From Companilactobacillus sp. (lineage in GTDB: Bacteria; Bacillota; Bacilli; Lactobacillales; Lactobacillaceae): a DNA stretch of 64,000 nt. The stretch lies in assembly GCF_022484265.1 (NCBI RefSeq), contig NZ_JAKVLR010000001.1:558001-622000 (forward strand), in the 5' to 3' direction. Shown one piece after another: positions 51,300 through 59,505 of this stretch (within the stretch, counting starts at the first letter, position 1; each line of letters starts with the position of its first letter). The position numbers and the translations under genes were made by a program. The notes under the pieces were generated by a model. It was not told where the DNA came from, did not search any database, and worked only from the letters and a program-made list of their open reading frames with translations.

Positions 51300-53020
51300 T
51301 ATTGTCCCTCCCTGATCTGAGACTCAATAATTTCTTGATAAGTCTTATTATTTTCTTTAAGTTCTTGATGAGTACCTAAACCAACCATCTTACCGTCGTC
51401 TAGAACCAATATTTGATTGGCATCGGCAACTGTAGAAATACGTTGACCAACAATTACGACCACGCTTTGATTGATTTTTTCATCATTTTGAAGTGCTGTT
51501 CTTAAGTTAAGGTCAGTCTTGAAATCAAGTGCTGAGAACGAATCATCAAATACATAGATCGAAGCATCCTTAACTAAAGCACGGGCAATTGCCAAACGTT
51601 GTTTTTGACCACCAGAGAAGTTGTCTCCTCCTTGTTCAACCACTGCGTCGAGCTTGTCGTCTAATTCATTAACAAAACCGTCCGCTTGGGCAATTTCCAA
51701 TGCGTGCCAGATCTCATCATCAGTCGCATCTTCTTTACCATAAAGCATATTGGAACGAATCGTTCCTTTAAACAAGACGGCTTTTTGTGGGACCATGGCA
51801 ACTTTACGGTTAATATCTTCAGTGTTCAAGGCCTTAACATCAGTTCCATTGATGCGTACAACACCAGTTTCAGAATCGTAAAAACGTGGGATCAAGTTGA
51901 TCAACGTAGTTTTACCTGAACCAGTACCACCAATAATAGCTAAGGTCTGACCTTTATCCATCTGGAAATTAATGTTAGTCAAAGCTAATTTTTCAGCCCC
52001 AACATAACGGAAATTAACATCGTTAAATTCCAATGATGCCTCACCCTTGATCTTGGCAGGTTTTGCGACTGTATCGATAGTACTTTCTTTAGACAAAACC
52101 TCTTGAATACGTGCTGCAGAAGCTGAAGCACGTGGAACCAAAACAAAGATCAATGACAAGATCATAAAACTCATCAAGATCTGCATTGCATAAGTCATAA
52201 ATGCAATCAAATTACCAACTTGCATTGATTGGTTGGCAATATAATTAGCACCTAACCAAGTGATACCAATGTTAGTACCACTCATGATCAATGTTACAAA
52301 TGGCACCATCATGGCAACAATTGTGTAAACTTTGATGGCATTGTTTGTATAGTCGTCATTAGCGCCCTTAAAACGATTTTGTTCAAATCCATCTTGTCTA
52401 AAAGCTCTAATAACTCTGACACCAGTCAAACCTTCACGGAAGATCAGGTTCAAGCGGTCAGTCTTTTTCTGCATTGCTTTAAATAATGGAACTGCGAAAT
52501 ACATGACACTACCAACAACAATGATCAATGCTGGAATAACAATAATAAAAATCTTCGTCATCTCCGCATTTTTTTGGTAGGCCATAAAACTAGCACCAAC
52601 TAACATGATTGGCGCCATGATCATCATTCTTAACATCATGACGATAACATTTTGAATTTGCATAACATCATTAGTTGTTCTTGTCGTTAATGATGATGTG
52701 TCAAAAGAATCAAATTCATCATGTGAAAAGAACAAAACTTTTCTGAATAAATCCGAGCGTAATTTTTGTCCTAAGCCTTGAGAAGCTTGAGAAGCAAGAA
52801 AAACGTTACAAACAGAGGCTAAGACTGTCAGAACTGAAATAATGATCATTTTCATTCCGGCAGTCATGATGTAGCCTGTATCACCCTTGGCAATACCGTT
52901 ATTAACGATATCAGATGTAATATTAGGTAGATACAATGAAGCTACGACCTGACCGATCATGAACAAGATCGAGCCAGTAACTTGCCAAATATTCAGACGT
53001 CCTCGAACTATCTTAAACAT
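51299..53020 (-). CDS. ABC exporter subunit with degenerate catalytic site (heterodimer partner 1)
   Basis: 573 residues, six membrane helices then a nucleotide-binding domain. Walker A is GGTGSGKTT and signature FSGGQKQR is normal, but Walker B reads IYVFDDSFSALD with Asp in place of the catalytic Glu and the switch reads VVIVGQRIST with Gln in place of His. Together with the deviant signature in its partner this creates one degenerate ATP site, the TM287/BmrC-type half. Probably a multidrug exporter. A palindrome lies in the upstream divergent region. Confidence 0.92.
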   Translation of the reverse strand: MFKIVRGRLNIWQVTGSILFMIGQVVASLYLPNITSDIVNNGIAKGDTGYIMTAGMKMIIISVLTVLASVCNVFLASQASQGLGQKLRSDLFRKVLFFSHDEFDSFDTSSLTTRTTNDVMQIQNVIVMMLRMMIMAPIMLVGASFMAYQKNAEMTKIFIIVIPALIIVVGSVMYFAVPLFKAMQKKTDRLNLIFREGLTGVRVIRAFRQDGFEQNRFKGANDDYTNNAIKVYTIVAMMVPFVTLIMSGTNIGITWLGANYIANQSMQVGNLIAFMTYAMQILMSFMILSLIFVLVPRASASAARIQEVLSKESTIDTVAKPAKIKGEASLEFNDVNFRYVGAEKLALTNINFQMDKGQTLAIIGGTGSGKTTLINLIPRFYDSETGVVRINGTDVKALNTEDINRKVAMVPQKAVLFKGTIRSNMLYGKEDATDDEIWHALEIAQADGFVNELDDKLDAVVEQGGDNFSGGQKQRLAIARALVKDASIYVFDDSFSALDFKTDLNLRTALQNDEKINQSVVVIVGQRISTVADANQILVLDDGKMVGLGTHQELKENNKTYQEIIESQIREGQ

Positions 53021-53083
53021 TCATTCACTCCCTTTTTTCTAGACCAAAGCAGTCATTGTAGTATTAAATCACTATTTGCGATA

Positions 53084-53103
53084 TTATTCTATAAATAGAA
53101 TAA
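53084..53103. promoter_or_regulatory. Palindromic operator candidate between the ABC exporter and CPBP gene
   Basis: A 20-bp perfect palindrome, TTATTCTATAAATAGAATAA, sits in the 99-base divergent region, just upstream of the CPBP ribosome site. Dyads of this size in such places often bind TetR-, MarR- or GntR-type regulators. No regulator gene is adjacent. Confidence 0.45.
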
Positions 53104-53119
53104 ATAAGGTGGTCCCTCA

Positions 53120-53794
53120 TTGACTAATAAAAATATTCAACCAAATCCATTTAAAAGTCTATTTCATATTATAGCCTTTATCCTACTGTTTTTAGTAGAG
53201 CAAATTCCATTAAGTATTTTAACGCTTACAAAAGCTAATCTTGGTAAAAACTATGACGCCTATATTCGAATCGCACCAATAATTTCATTAGTATTGATGG
53301 CCATTGCGGGAACGATACTATTCTTGGTCTTTCGACGAGCTCAACAGTTCGATACCATCCCGTTTTCAGGAAAAACTTGGCTGACAGTTTTAGCAGGGAT
53401 CATACTTGCGATGTTAGTTAACTACGGATTGCTCCCGTTCATGCGGGCACAAAATTCCAACGTTGATGCCTTGAATACCCTCGGACAGAACAGTCAAGCT
53501 ATCTTGATATTTTCTGTCCTAGTCATCTCGCCAATTTTTGAAGAGGTCCTCTTTCGAGGAATTTTGATGAATTGGTTTTTCCCAAATCGTCCGATCATTT
53601 CGATCTTGATCAGTGGAATCGTCTTTGGATTCGCACATGCACCAATTTCAAACGATACCGACTGGATCTACGCATTATCAAAAATCCTATTAGGTGTTAT
53701 CCTGGCAACTGTTTATTACCGGACTAAGAATATTAAAGCTGATATTTCCGTTCACTTCTTAAACAATTTCTTGTCGATCGTCCTGGCTATCTAA
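53120..53794 (+). CDS. CPBP-family intramembrane metalloprotease-like protein
   Basis: 224 residues with about six helices. The CPBP (Abi/CAAX) motifs are EEVLFRG near 139-145, FGFAHAPIS near 172 and HFLNN near 213. The start is TTG at 53120, seven bases after AAGGTGG. Family members act as intramembrane proteases, some linked to bacteriocin self-immunity in lactobacilli; no bacteriocin gene was seen nearby. A small membrane protein gene follows by one base. Confidence 0.88.
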   Translation: MTNKNIQPNPFKSLFHIIAFILLFLVEQIPLSILTLTKANLGKNYDAYIRIAPIISLVLMAIAGTILFLVFRRAQQFDTIPFSGKTWLTVLAGIILAMLVNYGLLPFMRAQNSNVDALNTLGQNSQAILIFSVLVISPIFEEVLFRGILMNWFFPNRPIISILISGIVFGFAHAPISNDTDWIYALSKILLGVILATVYYRTKNIKADISVHFLNNFLSIVLAI

Positions 53795-53795
53795 T

Positions 53796-54014
53796 ATGCA
53801 AAATAAAAATAAACAAGAACTAGAAACTTCATATAAAAATACGATTCGAAATATTTTAGTCTACGCAATTTTAAGTATTGTTTTAATGGCAACGGGACTC
53901 GTTACCAAATGGATCATCTTTGAATTTGTCTCATTAGCATCAGCCGCAATTACATTTATCTATGTAATTTATTTAGTATATTTATTGATTCTTAAATTGA
54001 GGTTAAAAAAATGA
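53796..54014 (+). CDS. Small two-helix membrane protein
   Basis: 72 residues: a charged start (MQNKNKQELETSYKN), two helices (about 18-37 and 42-68) and a basic tail (LKLRLKK). No family recognised. It begins one base after the CPBP gene and is probably co-transcribed with it. Confidence 0.65.
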   Translation: MQNKNKQELETSYKNTIRNILVYAILSIVLMATGLVTKWIIFEFVSLASAAITFIYVIYLVYLLILKLRLKK

Positions 54015-54072
54015 ATAAATCATTATTGACACAACAACTAACTTCAAGGTAAAATATCCTTTGTTGTTTGAT

Positions 54073-54145
54073 TGCCCGTTGGTCAAATGGTTTAAGACGC
54101 CACCCTCTCAAGGTGGAGTTATGGGTTCGATTCCCATACGGGTGA
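54073..54145 (+). tRNA. tRNA-Glu (anticodon CTC), unusual acceptor stem
   Basis: A cloverleaf can be drawn by eye: acceptor TGCCCGT with ACGGGTG, D-stem GTC/GAC, anticodon stem CCACC/GGTGG with loop CTCTCAA (anticodon CTC), variable loop of four bases, T-arm ATGGG-TTCGATT-CCCAT, discriminator A. The body resembles bacterial tRNA-Glu. Position 1 is T and 72 is G, so the usual G1-C72 pair is replaced by U-G. CCA is not encoded. It marks the border between core and accessory DNA. Confidence 0.85.
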
Positions 54146-54321
54146 TATTTTTTAATCTTGAGAATTATTCTACTTTCCAAAATAGCTGTAAACGTTGAGT
54201 TTGTGGCTTTTTTATTTATTTGGAATTCCATAGAACTCTAAACTCTCAAGTTATTGTCACACATAAATCAAAGCATAGATGTAATTTTGAATGTACTATG
54301 ATTTTATTGAGGGTATGAATA

Positions 54322-54373
54322 AAAAATAGGCCAATTAATAAATATAATCATTTTTATTAATTGGCCTATTTTT
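54322..54373. terminator. Bidirectional hairpin downstream of tRNA-Glu
   Basis: Arms 54322-54341 and 54354-54373 form a 20-bp perfect stem with A/T runs on both ends. It would stop transcription from the tRNA side and from the accessory side. Confidence 0.75.
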
Positions 54374-54612
54374 GTTGATCATGAATACAGATACCAAGAA
54401 TTGAAATTGAGATTACTAAATAATTAGCTCAAATCGTTTTTCTATGCACACTTTACCATAAATTGTTTGAGCTAAACTTGCTCAATTATAAAAATACATT
54501 TCGATTCCTGAGCTTCATATCGCTGAAATAAAAACACCTTTTAAAAAAATAAAAACTTTGAATAAAAAATTTATATAAATAATAATCTCTACTCCTTTCA
54601 TTCTAATTGGAA

Positions 54613-54647
54613 TAAAAAAACCACACCATAATCAATTAGGTGTGGTT
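54613..54647 (-). terminator. Orphan minus-strand terminator
   Basis: AACCACACC pairs with GGTGTGGTT around an 11-base loop; on the minus strand it is followed by seven T residues. No intact gene lies upstream, suggesting a lost gene. Confidence 0.7.
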
Positions 54648-55195
54648 AATATTCGACTATCCCAAGAACATGATTTTACAACCCATACTCAATATATCCA
54701 AATTTCGTCATATACTCCATTTTCTTGATGGGACATATCGTACAAAATCAAAAATATAACAAAGTTTCATAGTAATATTTTACAATGTGATTGTATTATA
54801 AACAAAGGCCATACGATCTGTCTCTTAAAGATTTGAAAATCAATCAGATAGTCGTAACGTACAAAACAGATATGAGAGATGACCACGAGAATATTTACAT
54901 CTGTTATATCAACATTGTGTATGCTGTCGTGGAATCTTATCTATGAAGAAGATTCCCTTGATTGTACAGGTAGAAATGTTCCCCTGAATAGGGGTAAATA
55001 ACACCCCATCTTCTGGGATGGGTACAATCTCTAGCAATTGATTAAATTAATAACAATGAATAAGTAGCAACATTATACACAGATCTATTTAAAATTACCG
55101 CCACTATAATTTTCGCATAATCCGCACTGGAATTAGGAAAATGATCAATCTCAAATCTCTTTATTTATAAAAACCAGCATAAGACAATTATTTAG

Positions 55196-55318
55196 AAACA
55201 AAAAGCCGCTACTTAGTAGCGGCTGGTTTCGACATGAGAATGGCCATCCACACAGGTGGCTTACGTGATTGTCGCATTTTCAACATTTCGCATTTACTCA
55301 TGAATTACGATAACCTGT
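55196..55318 (-). ncRNA. Probable small RNA (about 120 nt) with possible 30-codon peptide frame
   Basis: A near-consensus promoter (TTGACA, 18 bases, TAATAT at 55354-55325) is followed about 120 bases later by a 9-bp hairpin terminator (AGCCGCTAC/GTAGCGGCT) with a T-rich tail at 55203-55196. Between them lie a 6-bp hairpin (GCCATC/GGTGGC) and a 30-codon frame from an ATG near 55295, starting MSKCEMLKMRQ and ending SKPAATK. The frame has no good ribosome site and its stop falls in the terminator stem, so a noncoding RNA is more likely. Confidence 0.55.
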
Positions 55319-55324
55319 ATAAGT

Positions 55325-55354
55325 ATATTACCTTTTAAGCTACATCTTTGTCAA
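55325..55354 (-). promoter_or_regulatory. Promoter of the small RNA unit
   Basis: On the minus strand TTGACA (55354-55349) is followed by an 18-base spacer and TAATAT (55330-55325), close to the sigma-A consensus. Confidence 0.6.
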
Positions 55355-55392
55355 CACATATCCACTAACCAAAAGTTGCAATCACGCATACA

Positions 55393-56100
55393 TTAATCAT
55401 AATAAACATCATTACTGAATACTCTAAGTGTGTTATTTCTATATGGAAAATACATATTATATCGTGCACCAATGTCTTTAAGTAATACACAGTTTCCATT
55501 AATTTGAGAATCTTTATCCGCTAAACAAGCTCTAAATACGAGGTTTGCAAAAACATCTGCAACTTGAAGAACGTCTTTTTCTTTAGAATCTGCATAAGAA
55601 CATTGCGAAACGTCGCTTAGAACACTAGATTCAAAACAGAACTTTATGGTCAAATAGTCTTTAAGACTGTTTATACTAGATACCGTACAGTTTCTTTCAT
55701 CAAGTGTCATTTTTAGATTATAATCATCTTGATAGTTCTTTGGTATAAATTGCTTCAAATAGTTTCCAATAACATAATTGAAACACAACTCAACGTCATC
55801 GTGAAATCTCTCAGACAAAAAATTATTGTCAATAACAATATAATGAAACTTTGCATCCGTTTTTTCCAACACCTGATCGAGTATGTATCTTTTCATTTTG
55901 ACCGGCATTTGCGATCCTTTTACTTCCACAGAATAGTTCATTTGAAGATTGGGATTATGGGTGATGAAATTTTTCTTTGCACGTCTAAAAACACGTCGAA
56001 CCTTATACGGCTCCTCTGTTTCGACTATCGAAATAATGAAATAACGTTTTTTAGGATTTTTACTTCTAGTTATACTTCCTGATTCATCAATAAAGAGCAT
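55393..56100 (-). CDS. DUF3800 domain protein (putative defence-associated)
   Basis: 235 residues, soluble. It opens with the DUF3800 signature LFIDESGS at 2-9, then has FHYIVIDNN near 80 and TLDERNC near 132, and ends with the family helix LQVADVFANLVFRACL near 186-201. The acidic residues in these motifs suggest a nuclease-like metal site, but activity is not established. DUF3800 genes recur in prophages and defence islands. AAGGGA precedes the ATG. It is divergent from the AbiH gene with 178 bases between starts. Confidence 0.85.
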   Translation of the reverse strand: MLFIDESGSITRSKNPKKRYFIISIVETEEPYKVRRVFRRAKKNFITHNPNLQMNYSVEVKGSQMPVKMKRYILDQVLEKTDAKFHYIVIDNNFLSERFHDDVELCFNYVIGNYLKQFIPKNYQDDYNLKMTLDERNCTVSSINSLKDYLTIKFCFESSVLSDVSQCSYADSKEKDVLQVADVFANLVFRACLADKDSQINGNCVLLKDIGARYNMYFPYRNNTLRVFSNDVYYD

Positions 56101-56214
56101 ATTATTTCCCTTTTAACTTTGTTTATTCCCTTATCATACATATTTACTCCACCAATTGCCATTATTTCATGTACAGGGACCCTGAACTAATCAGCACTCA
56201 AAATCATTTGAACA

Positions 56215-56252
56215 TCCATAAAATATTTACAATTATATTTCCATAAAATATT
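56215..56252 (+). repeat. Two 13-bp direct repeats upstream of abiH-like gene
   Basis: TCCATAAAATATT occurs at 56215-56227 and again at 56240-56252, 25 bases apart, within the divergent promoter region. They could be regulator-binding sites; the sequence is AT-rich, so chance duplication is possible. Confidence 0.4.
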
Positions 56253-56278
56253 ATATCTAAATCTCGAGGTAATAACGT

Positions 56279-57220
56279 ATGAACGATAGTAGGCTAATCA
56301 TTATTGGAAATGGTTTTGATTTAAGCCATAATCTCAATACTAAGTATCAGAGTTTTAAAAAGTTTTTGTATAATAAATCGTCAAAAGACGAAACATTTTT
56401 TGTGCCTGAACAGATTGAAGATCCTTATGGTGAAAACTTCTACGATGAATCTGAACTGTGTAATTTTTTATTTAATATATTAGACGAGGCAAATCGCCAG
56501 CAGTATGGAAAAGGAAATTCAGAATGGTCTCATTTTGAAGATTCGTTAGGAAGCTTGGATTTCACGGGATTTTTGCATTCATATTCTGATATCATGAAAA
56601 ATTATAAAAATGAATGGTATGGTGAACATGAAAACGAAGATACCACATGTGATGCGCGAAATGCATTTATAGAGCTTCGACGAGAAATGTACGAATGGAT
56701 AAAGAGTGCATCTCTCCATAAAAAATGTAGTCCTCAAAAAGAATTTCAAAAATTACTAACCCCTCGAACAACGGTTCTCAACTTCAATTACTCTTATACG
56801 ATTGAAAAAATTTATAACTTCAAAAATGTAATTCATATTCACGGAAATATCTATAATAAAGATTCAATTATAATAGGTCACCAAAAAAAATCAACAATTG
56901 AAGAGACGGATCTGATTTTCCCAGGTGCATTCGGAATTTCCGAAATTAATGAATTTTTCACAAAGAATACCGATGAAATTATAAAAAAAAACGAAAAATA
57001 TTTTCATTCACTTTCTAAAATTAATAGCGTTTATGTTTATGGATTTAGCTTTGCAGCTGTAGACATACCATATATTTCAAAAATAATTTCCGAGACATCG
57101 AATCAAACAAGGTGGTTCCTTGATGCTAACTCAATCGAGAGAGAAAATATACTTAAGTATGCCGAAATTCTCCACAAGAATAACTGTAAAAACATCTCAG
57201 TATGGAATAATTTAATATAA
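56279..57220 (+). CDS. AbiH-family putative phage abortive-infection protein
   Basis: 313 residues. The N-terminal AbiH signature is LIIIGNGFDLSHNLNTKYQSF at 5-25. The middle has VLNFNYSYTIEKIY and VIHIHGNI followed by IIIGHQKK, resembling SIR2-like nucleotide-binding folds; the C-terminus has VYVYGFSFAAVDIPYI. The family founder aborts lactococcal phage infection; mechanism is not established. GAGGT precedes the ATG. It is divergent from a DUF3800 gene. Strongly A/T-rich codon use differs from the core genes and suggests transfer. Confidence 0.9.
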   Translation: MNDSRLIIIGNGFDLSHNLNTKYQSFKKFLYNKSSKDETFFVPEQIEDPYGENFYDESELCNFLFNILDEANRQQYGKGNSEWSHFEDSLGSLDFTGFLHSYSDIMKNYKNEWYGEHENEDTTCDARNAFIELRREMYEWIKSASLHKKCSPQKEFQKLLTPRTTVLNFNYSYTIEKIYNFKNVIHIHGNIYNKDSIIIGHQKKSTIEETDLIFPGAFGISEINEFFTKNTDEIIKKNEKYFHSLSKINSVYVYGFSFAAVDIPYISKIISETSNQTRWFLDANSIERENILKYAEILHKNNCKNISVWNNLI

Positions 57221-57931
57221 AAAAACAAATAAATTATTACCATATTTTAATTATGATAATGATTTAAATCAAAATAATTGATTATATCAATGATAAATAA
57301 CTTATTATTTCGAATATTTTTACGAAAATGCATAATAAACGGCTTTTAAAACTTTTGTGCAATTTTCGATATTGAATTTTTTTATATCGCTTATTGTACG
57401 TGAAACCAAAAACTATACTGATATGCTTAATGTAAAACGTGCAACGATAAATCCAGTTATTGTAGATTTCCAGTCTATTCCAGTAGCCCAAGTAGCCATG
57501 GTATAAAAAAATAACATCTTCCACTATTGGACAAAATAATCCTACACATTGCTTGATCAGGTGCAAGAAGATAATTAATCAATGAGTATACTGTCAAAAA
57601 TTTTTTCTATATCTAAAATATCGAGAGTTTACTTATTGAATTTCCCTACAAAGTTTCCCAATGTTTTTTCGCTTCTAAAAATCTAATAATCATCAGAATG
57701 ATTAAAACCTCTTCAATGACCTGACAATATTGAGCAATGCGCAATTCGAAGTAAGTAATTCTTTTTATCTCTTTTCATTTACACATTACATATCCTCTAA
57801 CCATCATTCTAGATAATAACCATTTCTTGAGCATGATATCTTTTTCTAATTGTTACACTCTGTTTGAAATCAACAATGTCATAATTTTCATCTAGATCCT
57901 TCATTTTGAATTCATTTTTTTATCTTTGTTC

Positions 57932-57959
57932 GTAGATTGTAAAATTAATCCGAACACTT
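57932..57959 (+). repeat. 28-bp dispersed repeat, copy 1
   Basis: It begins GTAGATTGTAAAATTAATCC and matches the copy at 63340-63367 in 26 of 28 positions, same orientation. Weak similarity extends leftward. Confidence 0.65.
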
Positions 57960-57987
57960 CAGAAAAATTTAACTGACTTTAAGGCAT

Positions 57988-58030
57988 CAAAAAAACATGT
58001 AACCTCTCAAACTTGAGAAATCCCATGTTG
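57988..58030 (-). terminator. Terminator downstream of the lipoprotein pseudogene
   Basis: The minus strand pairs ACATG with CATGT and TCTCAA with TTGAGA in one interrupted stem, followed by seven T residues. Confidence 0.7.
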
Positions 58031-58097
58031 ATAAAAGTATTATCTAAAGAAGTAAGTTAGGCTCCTGTTACGCTATTGCAGTTGAATAGTTTCACGT

Positions 58098-58705
58098 TTA
58101 ATAACCGTGCCATCCATATTCTGGTCGATTAGCATCTTTCAATGAAGCCATGTCACCATAAGTTTTTATCAAAGTCGTGCCATCTGTATCGTAAAGATTT
58201 CCATGCGATTTAATAATAAAGGATTTGTGACCATACGCATTTTCTTTGGGTTTAATGTAATAGCCGCCAGGAACTGATGAAGACGTATAATTGTCACCAG
58301 TTTGATTGTCAAATTCAAATAAACTCAATGCTCCTTGTGCATTGCTGATCTTGTCGCATCCGCTGTTAACTTCATTTTTATTTTTCTGAACTTGATTTTC
58401 ATTCTTTGATTCATTATTTGGTTTTAACGATTGTTGAGAGCTGCTCTGTTTAGGATTCGTTTTTCCTGATGAATCTGTCACATCACTAGTAGAGCCATTT
58501 GTAGAATTTACATTATTCTTTTCATCCTTATTTGAATCCTTTTTATTTACTTCAGCATTCTTTTTTGATGATTTTACTTCGGTACTTTTTCCTTAGTTTA
58601 CTTATTCCCCACACTCTGATCACTAGCTTGTTTACCACATCCTGTTAGTGAAATACCGATTAATAGAGTTGCAAATCCGATTGCAATTTTATTAAGTTTT
58701 TGCAT
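58098..58705 (-). pseudogene. Lipoprotein gene, broken by a stop and frameshift
   Basis: From an ATG at 58705, preceded by GGAGAAG, a lipoprotein signal reads MQKLNKIAIGFATLLIGISLTGCG with lipobox LTGC. The frame stops at TAA after SVGNK (about 58600). From about 58588 a different frame continues as a Lys/Asn/Ser-rich linker (STEVKSSKKNAEVNKKDSN) into a folded C-terminal region (FEFDNQTGDNY, GGYYIKPKENAYGHKSFIIK) and stops at 58098. A residual GTG frame at 58481 covers only the C-terminus. The family is not recognised. Confidence 0.75.
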
Positions 58706-59505
58706 GTTTCTTCTCCTAAAGTTCAAATATATTTATCGATTCGACAAACAGGTATTTTACACTAAGCTTGAAATCCGAACAGCATAAAACGTCAAATTAC
58801 GATATTTTTGTTTTGGTTTTTTAACATTTGCATATTCACGCTATTTTGATTTTTCTACTAGATAATTTCACCTTTCCTTTTAACTTTTAAAAATGAATCA
58901 AAATTAATGTGTGAAATAAATGATTCCACAATAATAATTAATGTAAATCTACACAAATTTCCTTGATCACATAACTCGAATCATATTGTTTGGAAATTTT
59001 TAGTCATCTCATTTTCGAGATATATCTTTTTCTACCATTAATCAAAAGAGAACCTGATATTATTAGGTTTTCTTTTTTTATTTTCTCTAGTCATTGATTA
59101 GTATATTGGAACTACCGAATTCAGTGTATTTTTGAGTACACTAAATAGACCCCGTTGTTCAATTTTTTTAATTTTTTTATGTTTCACTGAATTTCATGAC
59201 ATTTCAAGGATATGGTATTCACGAGATATTCATCAGAGCTAAAAAACAAACGGGGACAGGACGATAAGACAACAAAAATAATGTGGATTTTATTGATTGA
59301 TGTTTCTTGCAAAAAATCCTCATTGGAAAAAATTTATTTGATGGAATAAATTAATTGATGAATATTAATCGCTATTACGAATAAATTATCTAGAATATTT
59401 TTATAACAATTAATTTCATATCAATTTACGTAAAATTTGGCGTATAACCCAATAACATTTTATGGGATAATTTCTGGACAATACTTGAAAGGTACTTATT
59501 AACTA
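58706..59505. other. AT-rich gap without a gene
   Basis: No coding frame supported. It contains an orphan plus-strand hairpin with T7 (59043-59080) and, at about 59106-59157, a sequence with a GTGTA/GTACAC dyad that resembles 61283-61340 inside the IS110 right flank, probably an IS end remnant. Confidence 0.5.
59043..59080 (+). terminator. Orphan plus-strand terminator
   Basis: GAGAACCT pairs with AGGTTTTC around a short AT loop and is followed by seven T residues. No intact gene precedes it. Confidence 0.6.

Larger units (their letters stand above)
54146..55392. other. AT-rich gap with gene remnants, two hairpin terminators and a small RNA unit
   Basis: No full-length gene is seen. Contents: a bidirectional hairpin at 54322-54373; a minus-strand hairpin with T7 at 54613-54647 that follows a short frame ending KFGYIEYGL (stop at 54676-54678), probably the tail of a lost gene; two small hairpins at about 54984-55025 (CCCCTGAATAGGGG and ACCCCATC/GGATGGGT); and the small RNA unit at 55196-55354. 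Confidence 0.6.
57221..58097. other. AT-rich decayed region
   Basis: No supportable gene. Short open frames occur on both strands but none has a good ribosome site or a recognisable motif. One plus-strand frame ending IPVAQVAMV near 57509 looks protein-like and may be a remnant. It contains one copy of a 28-bp repeat (57932-57959) also found at 63340-63367. Confidence 0.5.

Noticed and set aside
54073..54145. Duplicate attachment site (copy of the tRNA 3' end) downstream
   Set aside because: Scanning the accessory region by eye found no repeat of the T-arm/acceptor sequence, so an integrated element is not claimed.
55196..55354. Fst-type type I toxin-antitoxin locus
   Set aside because: The small RNA and shared terminator fit the layout, but no short hydrophobic toxin frame was found on the opposite strand up to about 54.9 kb.
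57282..57566. A 94-codon minus-strand open frame rich in Tyr, Ile and Cys
   Set aside because: No ribosome site, no recognisable motif, odd composition typical of chance translation of AT-rich DNA; a shorter protein-like frame lies on the opposite strand.
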